Shown: positions 28,942-41,200 of the stretch, in pieces | How the letters are laid out: the number at the start of each line of letters is the position of its first letter | Numbering within the stretch: position 1 is the stretch's first letter | Source: Rhynochetos jubatus | Lineage: Eukaryota > Chordata > Aves > Eurypygiformes > Rhynochetidae | Length of the DNA stretch: 64,000 bases | Assembly (NCBI GenBank): GCA_027574665.1 | Contig: CM050668.1 | Location: 3,602,001-3,666,000, forward strand | Direction of reading: 5' to 3' | The notes under the pieces: model-generated | Told to the model about the DNA's origin: nothing | What the model saw: the letters and a program-made list of their open reading frames with translations, nothing else | The model's database searches: none | Program-made: the position numbers and the translations under genes

Positions 28942-31479
28942 CTAGAGACAGTGCCAAGAAGTCAAAATGCCAAGGCCTATTTTTATACACTGCTTCTATT
29001 TTTAGTTACATCATGATAGATGTACAAAGCCTATGAAAAAAATCATATTCTGAAATGAAAGTACTCAAATTCTTTACTGTAGATGAACAGCAAAAGAAAC
29101 TAAACTTGAAAAACTGTTAGGTACTATTTAACAGACTTTACTGGATCATAAAAGGCCAGCAAAAATAGCTTCAAAATCATACCCTCTGAGAAAATTAACT
29201 TTAAGGAGCTACCCACAATTTTACCCAATTAATCAAATATTCCTTTTATTGCAATTACAGCTACAAGAAAGCACAAATGTTTCCCAATTCAGACTTGTCT
29301 TCATCCAGGCACATTTTCCCATGATCAGAGTTTAATAGTCAACTTTTTAACCCTGTCCACCACCAGAAAAATATCAAACTTTTCAACTGATTTCGCACAG
29401 AGTTCAGAACTGGTGAGCAGTACTACGTCTTAAAATGTTGGTGCAGTTACTCAATCATTAGTTGCCTTTAGCTGTTTTCCATCCAATATAAACATAAACT
29501 GAGGTAATCCTGCAATCTAGTTAACTCATTTAACTTCTCTATTAATTACTGAAGCACCCAAGGGCAGCTATTTCCCATGCGCTTCTATTTTATTACTCTG
29601 ACACTTACTTCTTTATAAAACGTCTTATTACAGGTGGGTAACGTTTCTTCCTAATAAGTACAAAGGCACCGCAGAAATGTTTCTGTAAAACAAGCCCACA
29701 GTCTAGTCACTAACACATTATTACAACAGAAATGGAGAATATTTGTTCAGTGGTTGATTTCAGCTAAACCAAAGATGAGGACCTACACTTCACCACGTAG
29801 CAATGACCATTTGCAGTGTAAGTACACGTCATAGGTTACTAACACGTCACGGACACATATTGTCCAGGACACACCTATTTTTATAACCATCTGCATTATG
29901 TAATCATGATTTCATTGTATAAGGCCGTCTCGCAGCATGGTTCAAAGAACATCTAATGTTTTGAAGCGCCAACTCCATTTCGTCTCATTTTTCACATATC
30001 TTTCCTAGTCAGTGAGAATGCCTCCTAGGAGAGAAGAAACCAAAAAACAGTATGCACAAAATAACGTGAAGAAAGAAAATGATGCAGAACAGCCAGAGGT
30101 TGTTTCAGAGTGACATCAAACCTAGGAATAAATCGTACACTCCTTATCTGTGTACTACATGCCCTCTTGCTTTGGCTTTTAATGTGATCATGTAAGCAAT
30201 TTAGCAAGGCAACAAGAAATGAATGAGAGCGTGCACCAGTGACTAATCAGTCAAGGCACTGAAACTTCTACTAAGACACTGCAAAGCAAACTAAAAGTTT
30301 AACCTCACCATCAAGAAAAACATTTTTTAAAAATCTTCCATAAGAAGACAACTAAATAGACTATCACTTCTTCAAAGTACTGGTGGAGAAATAGTCTCCC
30401 AGTCTTGATGGTAATTACAATCAGGAATTTTAAGGATGAAAATATTCTGTGCAGAGTGTTTTGTGGAAAAAAAGTAGAATTACTAAACAAGCTATGTTTA
30501 GTGAATGAAGCCCACCATGCTCAACACATCCAAAAGACAGACCAAAAGTAGTTTCACCAGAGGGGCAATAAGATCTTAGTCAAATGTTCTTGAGTATCTT
30601 ATAAATGAAAAGTAACATATTACAAATAAAATTTATTATACAGATTCATATACATATTCTTGCTTGATAAGCCAATCTAGTTTCAACAGTGGTTATAGTA
30701 GGTCCAAAAAAAGAATATGTTAGCAAAGGTCTAATTCTTCATTCAATTCTCATGCAAAAGCAAAGCCCTTCACTAGGAGCAGTAGAATCTATGCAAATTG
30801 ATCTTGGGTCAAGAAAATCTTGGTGTGAAAATCTACCAAAATTAATTCCCTCTAATTTGTTTTACTACTAGCAACATTCATTGAAACAAAAGCACATGAA
30901 TGAATGTATTCCCATCATCTGGTCACTAAGAACGATTTTTTTAAATGCTATATAAAGCAACTTCCAAGCACAGTCACCATTGCACTTGAAAAACTCAGCA
31001 TCCTTTTAATCATAAATTAGTAAGTTTTGAAATGTCACCCTTTATGTTAAGCATTACAAAATGTAAAACTGCAATTTAAATAGCTCATTTTAGCTGATAT
31101 TCTGATACTCCTTTTAAAAAAAACCGAGTATCTGATTTGATTCAGTATTTTTAAAAGCGTGGGAGCGTGAACTGAATATGCCTTAAAAGCAGCATAAAGA
31201 ATCACTGTGTAGACCATTAGCTGTGTTTTGAAAGCGATTATCGTTAAATACCACCTATTTGCAGATTATACAGATTTGTAGTCTAAAGCATATGAAATGT
31301 GCCCATCTCTGAATGCTCCATCACCATCATCCAATATACGGACTGAGTTCCACAGCAGCTTAATTTAAAGAGTAACAAGGCATTACTAACAATACTGAAG
31401 TTCTCTCAACTTTCCGCACATGCTTCTATCAGATGATTTAGACTTTCTCTACAGAGAGGCACCAGGAACCCTAGGACCA

Positions 31480-31610
31480 AAACCCCTTGGGTCCGAGGAT
31501 GCCCGCAGCCCTGCCCGCAGAGCTCTGCGCCGCAGCGGCAGAGCTTGGTGCTCGCTGCTGGGTCTCTGGGACTCCAGGTCAGCACTGCTGACTCTGTAGC
31601 ACGTGGCTGG
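31480..31610. other. Isolated GC- and CpG-rich patch in PPM1E intron 1
   Basis: About 130 bp of GC-rich sequence (GATGCCCGCAGCCCTGCCCG, then GAGCTCTGCGCCGCAGCGGC) stands alone in AT-rich intron. It contains several CpGs and a near-palindrome around CAGAGCTCTGCGCCGCAGCGGCAGAGC. It may be a distal regulatory element or an old transposon piece. I recognise no family. Confidence 0.4.
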
Positions 31611-34600
31611 CAGCAGCCAGCTCAACTACCCTCAGGAAGCGATTCCTAATCTTGGAAGGTGCTCCAGGGAGACACTAACACAGCTACAGTCTGCCTCGCC
31701 TTCCTCCTCCTCCCTCAGCCCTAACACTGTCATGCTGTTACCCAGGAAGAAGCTAAGGTACAGAACCAAATCATCAACAGAGCTGGGGGTGGGAAATTTA
31801 ATGGCCTGTTTGTCAAACCTCCTCGTTAACCATTAGAAAACTCCCGAAACACATGCAACCAAGATCTACTCCAGTTACTTACTATGAACATGGGCCAACA
31901 TTACCATCATTTCCACCGTAAAAAAGCAGATGAAACAAGTACTGTCTTAAAAAGGATGGCATTTCTTTTTTGCTGGTCCTTGTGATTAATACTAGAGATG
32001 TAATTAGTTATATTTCCTAAAGGGCTTTGAGATTGCAATCAACAGAATAGGTGATAAAAGATAATTTATAAAAGAGTAAAACCATCGCAGCCTAGTTAAC
32101 ATGATGTTAAGAAAGCCAGTCTGGCTTAATGTATGAATTTCAACTTACAGACAGTGACAACAATGCAAGCTGTCATACAATAGGGGTTAAGAAAGCAAGT
32201 TAAAAACGTACAGCTGCTTTTTAAAAGGAGAGGGGAGAGTCTCTTATCAGTGATGGAGGTGACAGATGGGACATTGTTTCAACCTAAGAGCTTACTCTGT
32301 AAAAAAGATTTCTGCTCATGTAAAATTACCATGAAAAGTTCTTCCTCTTACCTTAAAATTACAAGTTGAGGAGCAAAACCTCCATTCTTATTTACTGGCC
32401 ACATTTTACATAATCCCAGTGTTAAAAGGTTGAGCCTACATTGCCTTTCTTGATCTTTCATAGCAAACTGCGGAGAATACATAAACCTAAACAAAAATAT
32501 TTTCTCTCTTTAACAAAGAAAGGATTAATTAAAAAAATCTCACTTCAAATACTGCAATTTTTAATCCTAAACTTAGGATCTATGATATTCTGTGAATGTT
32601 GGATAGTATTGTGTGAAGAAATCCAAACGGGCAGTGCTCGAAAGTTTTTCACGTTCCAAGTCAGAGCAAGATTTTTACAGCCCTCAAAATATAATTTTGC
32701 CATCAGCACGTCAGTTAAGCACTTGAGATGACCTAACACTAATTTTTATTTTACTTACCGTCTTTCGCAAATCTCACCGCTGCAGAAATAGGCCCACTTT
32801 CTAAGCTCGATGTTTCTAAATGAATATTTGATAGCAAAACACTGTGGCCACTGTGGCACCAAAATCACTGAAAGTAAACCTGAACCTACAAATTATACCA
32901 ACTGTATCTATTGTCATCAAAGCCTGGGGGGGGGAGGGGGGAAGAGAGAGAAAAAAAGCAAGAACAATATAGAACTGACTTTACAAATTATTTCATTTGC
33001 ACAGGGAAAACAAAGTAACAGCAAGATAAATTTGTTCTTCCTAGCGGCACAACTTCTAAGGGTGCACTATTTAACTCAGCCTGGCCCTCTCCTCTCTTAG
33101 CAACCACATCTTTGTTGACTAGTTTTTCAGATGGCTTGTCAAGAACGAGCTTTTTAAATACATGAGATTTAATAAAAGTATCAGTAGGAAGATGAAAAGA
33201 ACAGAGCAAGATATCTAACTTTGTCACATCAAGTCAGTAACTTCTCCCTTTAAAACAGCCTGCTCCTGATCAGGGGAAGCAAGCAAGGGGGTCTCATACT
33301 TCACAGATTAACTCCTTCGCATACTTGTTTCTACACAGAAACTATTTAAATGATCCAGCTTTCTCTTGAATAAGATGTTACAGAAGGTAAACACAAAATG
33401 AACTTTCAAGCTCTCAGCCAGTGTTCCAGTGCAATTCCCCGAATTATACTCTTTGGGGATTATTTCCTTCCTCTAACGTACCTCCTGTTGATCAGTCTCA
33501 TTTTGTTGAGGATCACTAAGAAAGCACACAGGACACATTGTGTGGCATTTAGACAGATACAAAGATTACATTAATCTAATTTTCCAAGCATATGCTGTCT
33601 CTAGAAGAAACCAGGAACTGGAAACCTCAAAGGGGAGTATGAATCCTTCAGAAAATAGCAGGAAAATCTCATAAATAGGAACTCTTTAATACTGATCTAC
33701 ACAGTGGCAGAAAAGTATTATATTTTTTCATGATTGGCAATATGTTCTCATTTCTGAGGTAGTCTTACTTCCCTCAAAAATAATTAAAGCTGTGTGCTTA
33801 AAATAACTGAAAATCAGCTGTTGGATTTTTCACAGTAATGGGTTCCATCCTCCTGCTACCTAGGATGCAAACCAGTCATTCGACTAACACATAGTTACAG
33901 AAAACATGCCTTCACAATATACTCCTTCTTGCTAGTAACGTACCAATAAAATATTCCCCTTCACACGAGTTTTCATGTACTTTTTAAACACTACCGTAAC
34001 CATTTGGCACACGAGTAGCTTTACACATATGCATGAAGTGTCCTATCTCAGGAATCACCCAACCAGTCAAACCCTTAGCTGTAAAGGGGGAAGACGTTCT
34101 ACTTTTGCCTGTTTCATAATCTTGTGACAGTTTTAAGTTTCTCTGGTGACTGGAGAGTGTATTAAAAATACAGTACTTTACCTGAAGAACAGTTTTGCAT
34201 ACTTGCACTTACCTCAGATCCCACCACCGCTCTAGAAAAAGCTACGTCAGTTTAGCTCTCTGTATTAAAAGTTATTCGAATTGGCTTATAATGTTTTAAA
34301 GAATTACATTTTGCAATTATCTTTGCTAGACAGATATAAATCAATGCCTATCAATCTTCAGTTAAAAGACACTCATTTACTACTTGAAAATGTATTTTCT
34401 ATACACTGACAAATTATTTAAGCCTTTCAATTTTCTTACGACCCCCTGCTCCCTTAATTCTGAGTTAGCTATTGCTTTTGGCTTCATAGTGTAGGTGCCT
34501 ATAGAAGGAAGTCTGCAGCGAATTCACCATAAACAAAGCCAAAAAGCTGGCTAGCCATCGCTCAGTAGCCACCAGAAGATTTATACAAAGGCTGAAAAAC

Positions 34601-35826
34601 GTCCCCACCATCTGGCAAGAGCTACCCCTCTATAAATAATCCTCTCCAAGTGTCTTTTTTGCTGTTGTTTAATAATTTCATCCATTAATATGGGCCTCAG
34701 AAACTGGGGAATCTAAGTCTGCCTGTTACGAGGACATACAGAGAAAGAAGGGGGCAGGGGAAGAATTCAAGTTCAAAATCACTTCATAGACATACTTTAT
34801 ATAATACTTTAAAATAATTTGATCTGTGTCTAAAACTTTGTTTACACAAATCTGACTTTTGATTTCACAAGTCTGTTTTAGGAAAAAAAAAGCCCCAAAC
34901 CACGTCCTAAATACGTGGAAGGGACGTGCCTCTCCAGAGAAAGACTTTGCAAAGGTGGCCGGGCGAGCAGCGTGTGAACAGGAGAGCTTTGTCCTCTGCA
35001 GCTATCGCTGTGCTGTCCCTGTCGCCCACAAACGGGGAGGGCAGATGAGAATTTAACAGAAACAGACAATCCAGTTGTAAACCCCGGTTCTTTTATTTAT
35101 TTAATTTTGCGACGGAGTAACACCTCTCATTACAATTATCAGCTCGATGGCAGAAAGCTCCCCGGTGTGCTGTGCATCTTTTCACAGGTTCGTTTGTCTC
35201 CTCCTGTGGCATCAGTTTAAAAAGGTTCCTAAAGAGACGCCACTAACGACCGTTTCTATTTCAAGCCTTCAAAGCCAAAGCTGAGCACAATACAAGGCAC
35301 TGGGAACTGATCTTTAGGTTTCAGTCCACGGACTTTTCGCACTGGGAATAGATCCCATCTGTTCCCTCTCGATGCACCAGCCTTCAGAAAGCACAGATCG
35401 GGGAGCTGCCCCCGTACAGAGCGGAGCTGCCTTTCCCCAGCTGCCGGCAGAAAAAGCCCCGTGGCTATGGATAGCTTTCTCCTAAGGCTTTCCACTCCTC
35501 TTTTCCCCGGTCTGTAAATACACGGAGTGGTTTTCTCGATGTGGGGGTTTATTTCTGAGGGGGGGAGGGGGCGGACTCCTTCCTTGCCCCTTGTTCTCCG
35601 CTCCCTTCTCTCCTGGCTGAGGTTTCCCCATTTCCGAACCCGCACGCAGGGAACATTCAATTTCAAGCCTCGGTACAATCAGCCACAGGCAACCCCCCTC
35701 CTGCTTTGGCACCGGAGCGTGAGACGTTTCCCCCACCCTCTCCCTCCCCAGGCAAGCTGCTCTCCAGATGGATGCTCCTGCCTCCCCCTTGTCTATTCCC
35801 TTCGCCTCTGCGCTCCCTGTCCCAGC

Positions 35827-35843
35827 GGGGGGGGGGGGGGGGG
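35827..35843. repeat. Poly-G tract (17) in the CpG island
   Basis: Seventeen consecutive G on + (C on the PPM1E sense strand), about 300 bases into PPM1E intron 1. The length is likely variable and hard to sequence. Confidence 0.95.
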
Positions 35844-36138
35844 CAGAGAGCGGAGGCGCCTTTTGGGCAGGGTGAGACAGGACAGCGCTTTGGTCCCCAG
35901 CAGCTCAGCACCCCCAAAGCCCTGGGCTCCTTTCCTCGGGGACCCTGCCCGCGCCCCCCGGCACGGGGGCTCCGTGCGCCACCCCCTGCCCCCCGCCTGC
36001 CCGCGCACGGAGCGGGGGGGACCCTCAGCCTCCCCGCACGCAGGAGGGATCCCCTCAGCCCCGCACCGTGGCCCTCAGGGCAACCGCTCAGCGCCCCCGC
36101 GGGAGGCCCCCCTGTGTCCCCCCCAGCCCGGCACTCAC

Positions 36139-36503
36139 TACTTGTAGAGCTGCTGCAGGCAGAGGTCCAGGCACTCGCCCTCCACCTCCTCCTCCGTGAT
36201 GTGCTCCGAGAGCGGCCGGGGCAGCGGGGGCAGCGGCGGGGGAGGCGGCGGCGGGGCGGGAGGCTGGGGGTCGCCGGCGTCGCCCTCGCCCTCGCCCTCC
36301 TCCGCCTCAGCGGCCGCTCCCGCGTCTCCCTCTGCCCCGGGCTCCTCGTCAGCGGCGGCGTCGGCAGTGGGGGGGGGAGCCGGCGCCGGCTCTGCCCCGA
36401 AGGGCCCGCGGAACTCGCCCAAGAACAGCTCGAGGAAGCGGCGGTAGCTCTTCTCCTCCGCGCTGCCGCCGCCGCTGCCGCTGCCCGAGCCGCCCGCGGC
36501 CAT
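36139..36503 (-). CDS. PPM1E: Protein phosphatase PPM1E, exon 1 (N-terminus)
   Basis: PPM1E (POPX1/CaMKP-N) is a PP2C-family Mn2+/Mg2+ Ser/Thr phosphatase that acts on CaM kinases and PAK (family knowledge). This exon encodes 121 residues plus two bases. It opens with a Gly/Ser-rich [13 protein letters not shown], then [19 protein letters not shown], an Ala/Pro/Glu-rich acidic spacer, a proline run [17 protein letters not shown], and [21 protein letters not shown]. The [15 protein letters not shown] block and the last block match vertebrate PPM1E closely. The proline run fits the known PIX-binding region. The ATG has a good context (G at -3 and +4). The donor GTGAGT at 36138 splits a Tyr codon (TA|C), consistent with the family's LYKYNC. 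The catalytic PP2C domain is in later exons not found here. The Gly/Ser start differs from the shorter mammalian one. Confidence 0.93.
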
Positions 36504-36829
36504 CGCTCCGCATTCCCGGCCGCCCGCCGGCGGATCAGCACTGCGCCCGCAGAGAGCTCCCTGCCCGCCGCCGGCAGCCGCCTCCCGCCCGCCCGCCTGC
36601 GCGCGCGCTCCCGAGCCGGGCCCGCGGGGGCGCGCACGCCGCGGGAGGAAGCGGGGGTGGGGGGGGGAGACGGGGCGCGCGGCCGGGCGGCGGGAGCGCG
36701 GCCGGCGCTGAGGGGGCTGAGGGGCCCGGGCAGCGGCCTGAGGGGGAGGCTCGGCCCAGGGCGGGCGGGCGGAGAGCGGCCGGCGGGGACAAGTGCGGGG
36801 CCGGCGCGCCGGCAGCCGCGCCGATGTGA

Positions 36830-36836
36830 TGAGTCA
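36830..36836. promoter_or_regulatory. Consensus AP-1/TRE site TGAGTCA in the island
   Basis: A perfect TGAGTCA lies 327 bases upstream of the PPM1E ATG, within the context GATGAGTCACGCG. It stands out in GC-saturated sequence. AP-1 or related bZIP binding is an inference from the motif only. Confidence 0.35.
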
Positions 36837-37398
36837 CGCGGAGGCAGCCAGACGCGTAGGTTCCTCACAGGAACCCGAAGGAAACCTGAGAGCACGTTCC
36901 CCGTTACCTAATCTCTGCCTCAGGGTTTCCCTGCGCTCATCGTTTCCGGCGCCGCTGTCGCCTCCGCGGGCTCCCGCTCGCCTGCCGGGACGTGGCCGGA
37001 GGGTAAGCGGGGACGGGGCTGGGGGCGGCATCGCTGCCCCACGGAGCCGGCGGCCCCGGGCTGGCTGCCGGGCGGGCTCCATAAGGCGTTTGTTGGCGTG
37101 AGGGCGGTGAAACATGCGGTGCTTCAGGTGGAGGGGTGACTCCCTGGACACCCTGTGGTGTGGCATGCGCCGCTCTGCGGGGTCGGGCGGGTGAGGCCCG
37201 GGATGAGCTCCCCACACTTGTTGACGCGGGGTGAGGCTGTGAACCCCGAGTTCTGCATCCCTTGCCTTTACACGTGCTCCCCGTTTTCCCGGGAAGGGAG
37301 CTTTGGGGTTGTGTTTGCCCATTCCCAGCCTTCAGCAGCAAAACTTGTGCCACTCGGCTGCATTCAGGATCAGCAGATGAACAGCCATGTGGGTTCCT

Positions 37399-38257
37399 AG
37401 AACCACAGACTGGTTTGGGTTGGAAGGGACCTTAAAGCCCATCCAGTTCCAACCCTCTGGCATGGGCAGGGACACCCTCCACTAGCCCAGGTTGCTCCCA
37501 GCCTCATCCAGCCTGGCCTTGGACACTGCCAGGGATGGGGCACCCACAGCTTCTCTGGGCAACCTGTCCCAGTGCTCCCCACCCTCTCCAGGAAGAATTT
37601 CTTCCTGATATCCAATCTATATCTCCCCACTTTCAGTTTAAACCTGTTACCCCTTGTCCTGTCACTACAGGCCCTTGTAAAATGTCCCCCCCAGCTTCCT
37701 TGTAGCCCTCTTCAGGTACTGGAAGGTGCTATAAGGTCTCCCTGGAGCCTTCCCTTCTCCAGCCTGAACAAGCCCAACTCCCCCCACCTGTCCCAATAGC
37801 AGAGGGGCTCCAGCCCTTGGAGCATCTCCATGGCCTTCTCTGGACTCGCTCCAACAGGTCCATATCCTTCTGATGTTGGGGGCCCCAGAGCTGAATGCAG
37901 CACTCCAGGTGGGGTCTCAGGAGAGCAGAGCAGAGTAGAGGAGGAGAATCCCCTCCCTCGCCCTGCTGGCCACGCTGCTCTGGATCCAGCCCAGGATCCG
38001 GTTGGTTTCTGGGCTGCCAGCGCACACGGCCGGCTCATGGCCAGCTTTTCATCCCCCACTACCCCCAAGTCCTTCTCCCCAGGGCTGCTCTCGATCCATT
38101 CTCCACCCAGCCTGTACTTGTAGTTGGGATTGCCCTGACCCGGGTGCAGGACCTCGCATTGGCCTTGTTGAACTCCATGAGGTTGGTACAGGCCCACCTC
38201 TCCAGCCTGTCAAGGTCCCTCTGGATGGATGGCATCCCTTCCTGCCAGCGTGTTCAC
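37399..38257 (-). mobile_element. CR1 LINE, 5'-truncated 3' part of ORF2
   Basis: This avian CR1 fragment of about 0.86 kb has its 3' end at the left (AGAACCACAGACTGGTTTGG on +). Read on minus it encodes pieces of the ORF2 C-terminal region: NPNYKYRLGGEWIESSPGEKDLGVVGDEKL, then [30 protein letters not shown] (split here only for naming). The frame is disrupted, so it is inactive. It is nearly identical over long stretches to the copy at 42594-43230, which suggests one subfamily of similar age. It lies just upstream of the PPM1E island. Confidence 0.92.
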
Positions 38258-41200
38258 GAGTGGCACCTCGCACCTGCATCCCGTGTGCTGGCAAAGGGCA
38301 GCTCATAAGGCGCTGAGTGTCACACTGACGGAAACTTAAAAGTTCCAACCAGTGTAGTAGTACCAACTGCAGCTGGTACTCCACTGCTGTCTAGTGAACA
38401 CCTTTTGTTTGTGAAAGGCATTTTGGCTTGTTTTATTCATTGCTCCTGAAAAGCTCTTTTCGGAGCTATTGTGTCCGTAAATACCAACAGAACAGGTATA
38501 ATTGCTGCACAATTGCTGCACGTTTAAAACAGTTGGTACTCATGGGAGGGAACAGCATCCTTTAATGTCAGGTGTCCCTTGAAAAATGGCCACGTCACAG
38601 GCCTCATATGCGAAAGTAGTCCCAGATTGTAATGGGTTTGAACAAGGATAGTAGCTTGCTGACACCCCTTGTTCTCTGCATTGTAGTAATTGCCTCTGCA
38701 CGTCAGGTGCTGCTGTAAATCTGTCTTCTGTTTGGTGAATTTTTATTTCAGAGCCAAACTAATTTTAGAGTATTTCCGGCAACTGCATTGACTGATCATT
38801 TTGCAATCTTGTCAGTATGTAAAAGCTAGGAGAGTTAAAACATGATTGTCACCGTCTTAGTCTTTCACAGCCCAAAGCTGTTAAAGCGACAGAAAATTGC
38901 ACAGCTTCTTCTGAACGAATATCTCAAGTAATTTTTTTCAGGATAACATTTATATATTTTCAACTAAACATTCATTTATTTAGGGATGCCAGGTGGGTTT
39001 GAGGGGTACAAATGATTGCAGCTGTTTTTGAAGAGAGAGCCCACAGTTGCAGCTGATGATGTCGTTGCTGGGGTTTGGTTTTATTTTTTTAGGTTGGCAT
39101 GTACTGCGTCATCGGTGAGTCACAGCCTCCAGAGAACGCATAGCAATGCCAGCCTCAAAAATGCAGTTTTAAGTTCACGATTAGTTGTTTCTCACTAGTA
39201 ATTCAGAGGCAGGTGGAGTTTCTAAGAAACTATAAGCCAGGTAATCTTAGTGTAGTATGATTTCAGTTCTAATGTACTGGAACGGTATCTTAGGGAAGTA
39301 ACAGCTAATTCAGCAAGATATATGATCAGTCATGTTGTATGACAAATAGCAATTAACACTCTCCAAGCAAAGATTCAAAAGCATTTAGATAGTATTTTCC
39401 TTAACGTTTTGTTAATTGTATATTTTTTTTAGTTGTTTCAAACAGCACATGAGTATCTGATAAGATAATCAGTAATACCTACTCTGTCTCATGTTGAAAT
39501 GTTAAAGTTACCAGATGTCCTTGATTCATCTTGGCAGTCCTCATGTGCTTTTCATCATTTGTCTAATTGCAAAGGCCACTAATTAAAATTAAATAGAGTA
39601 GAACTTTGTAGTCAAGATACTTTGTCAAGTTTTGGCATTACGGTCAAGTTAGTATTGTTTTGCTTCAATATTAAATAAAGAGCTTATGGCTCTAAGCCAT
39701 GCTGACATTTGTTTCTGGGAGGGAAAGGTGAAAACCCATTCTTATTAACCGGCAGTGTGGAACATACGGTAGCTGTGGGTGGTATGGCTAAGGTAGGCAG
39801 CCAGGAGCCTGCGGTCGCTTCACTGTGCGGAGACTGCGGGGTGGGCAATTACCACCGAAGGGAGCCACACTGCTACTGCTGTCCAGAAAAGGAAGCTCTA
39901 AATACAATGCACTATCAAGGAAAGCACTGATGTAGGAGAGGTGTGTTTGGTACTATTATGAAATGGGTTTAGTGTTTGGTAGCTCGGGAAGCTAAATTTA
40001 GAATGCCTGGGTGCACCCTGGGTTGCTGGGTAGCAGCAGTATGAATGATGCCTATGTGAGGAGGTTGGGTGGATGGAGTAAATTCACAGTTCATAAAATT
40101 TGGAGTCTGAAATCATTCGTTTGCCTCGTACTGTCAAATACAGTATAAGACTTGCACCTGACTTGAGAAGGAACACAGGGGTTTGTATCCTTTTTGGCTT
40201 CAACATGTTGGTTTTGTTTGTTTTAAAGGAGGTTTTACAATGTTGCATTGGAAGAAATCTGTTTTATTTTATTGTTAAAATGATGTCTTCCTCTTTCTCA
40301 TTTTTCTGGTGAGAAATAAGCAGGATTTGAGCAGGCCGTGGGGAGATGACCTCAATTGTATGGAGTGCAAAAAGAAGTGCTTTTTATTTTTCTGTAACCT
40401 TTGGAAGTGATTCCTGTACACTGACAAGCAGAAAACATGTGAGGGCATTGAGAAGGATTTGGCAATATTTAATATACCTATGATGCACGCTCCAATACCA
40501 AAGAGTTTAATGGGAAAACCCAACGGTAAAAAAAATTGCCTTTCTAAAGTGATAGCTGTAAAAAGTAGGGCTTTTGCAGTAAACCAGAAGTAATTTTAGA
40601 AGCTGTATTCTGTTTTCCTGGCCTGATGAAACCACAAGAAAAGCAAGTATTTCCAAGCCTGTTCTCATTTTGAAGACACACCTACTGTTGAATGTAGTGT
40701 TTTATAGGGGATAATACATGACGTGGTGCTTGCAATATACTGTTGAAAGAGATGATTGAAATTCTTTAAATGTATTCAGATGATCAATATCGGCCACCTT
40801 GTGAATGTGACTAGATGTCTTCCTTTTACATCTCTCCAAACTCAATGAGACACTGTTCAATTCACTAAAATAATTTTAATTGGTTAAGGGTAAAGGCAGC
40901 AAGAATTGGAAAGGAATACAGCGAGACGGCTCTTGTTGACACGACGCATCAATCTCCAGTTAATTTTCTTAGGCTCAGTCTTTGTTGAGCCACAGTTTTA
41001 AAAAGCACAGTGACTTCTGTTACCACCGTTTTACTGCCTCTTTTACCATGATAACATCCGTATTAGGATCTTCTTACATACCGAAGTCCTTATCTCTGTG
41101 TCTTTTCCTCCCTCTTTTCTTAAGAAATGTCTTTGAAGTCATCAGCATTTCCAGTTTAATAGTCAAAGATTCTTCTGAAATACATTGCAAAACACAGGAT

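Larger units (their letters stand above)
1..36138 (-). other. PPM1E: PPM1E intron 1 (5' portion), no exon 2 recognised
   Basis: From the exon 1 donor to the left edge the DNA is AT-rich and lacks any recognisable conserved protein on either strand. I looked on the minus strand for the PPM1E exon 2 sequence expected after LYK (YNCPSFLAAAL and following) and did not find it. A very long first intron is normal for this gene. The interval holds ancient CR1-type remnants (about 0.87-1.13 and 16.2-16.3 kb), a short CR1 3' tail (13.86 kb), a coding-like degraded patch (7.47-7.96 kb), a candidate cassette exon (28.9 kb) and a GC-rich patch (31.5 kb). No gene is supported in the rest. Confidence 0.8.
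35800..37100. promoter_or_regulatory. PPM1E: CpG island and presumed PPM1E promoter
   Basis: Base composition changes abruptly from AT-rich flanks to very GC-rich, CpG-dense sequence surrounding PPM1E exon 1. There are several GGGCGGG-type Sp1/KLF boxes (for example around 36758-36775), and I saw no TATA box near the ATG. The island covers the 5' UTR, exon 1 and the start of intron 1. The transcription start is not resolved. The edges given are approximate and judged by eye. Confidence 0.75.

Noticed and set aside
35663-36911. Long open frames of about 400 codons on both strands across the CpG island
   Set aside because: They are low-complexity Arg/Pro/Gly/Ala text caused by the scarcity of stop codons in GC-rich DNA. 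Only the PPM1E frame from 36503 to 36139 matches a known protein and ends at a splice donor.
37712-38308. Open frames of 97-161 codons near 37.7-38.3 kb
   Set aside because: They are sense or antisense frames of the truncated CR1 element, not a host gene.
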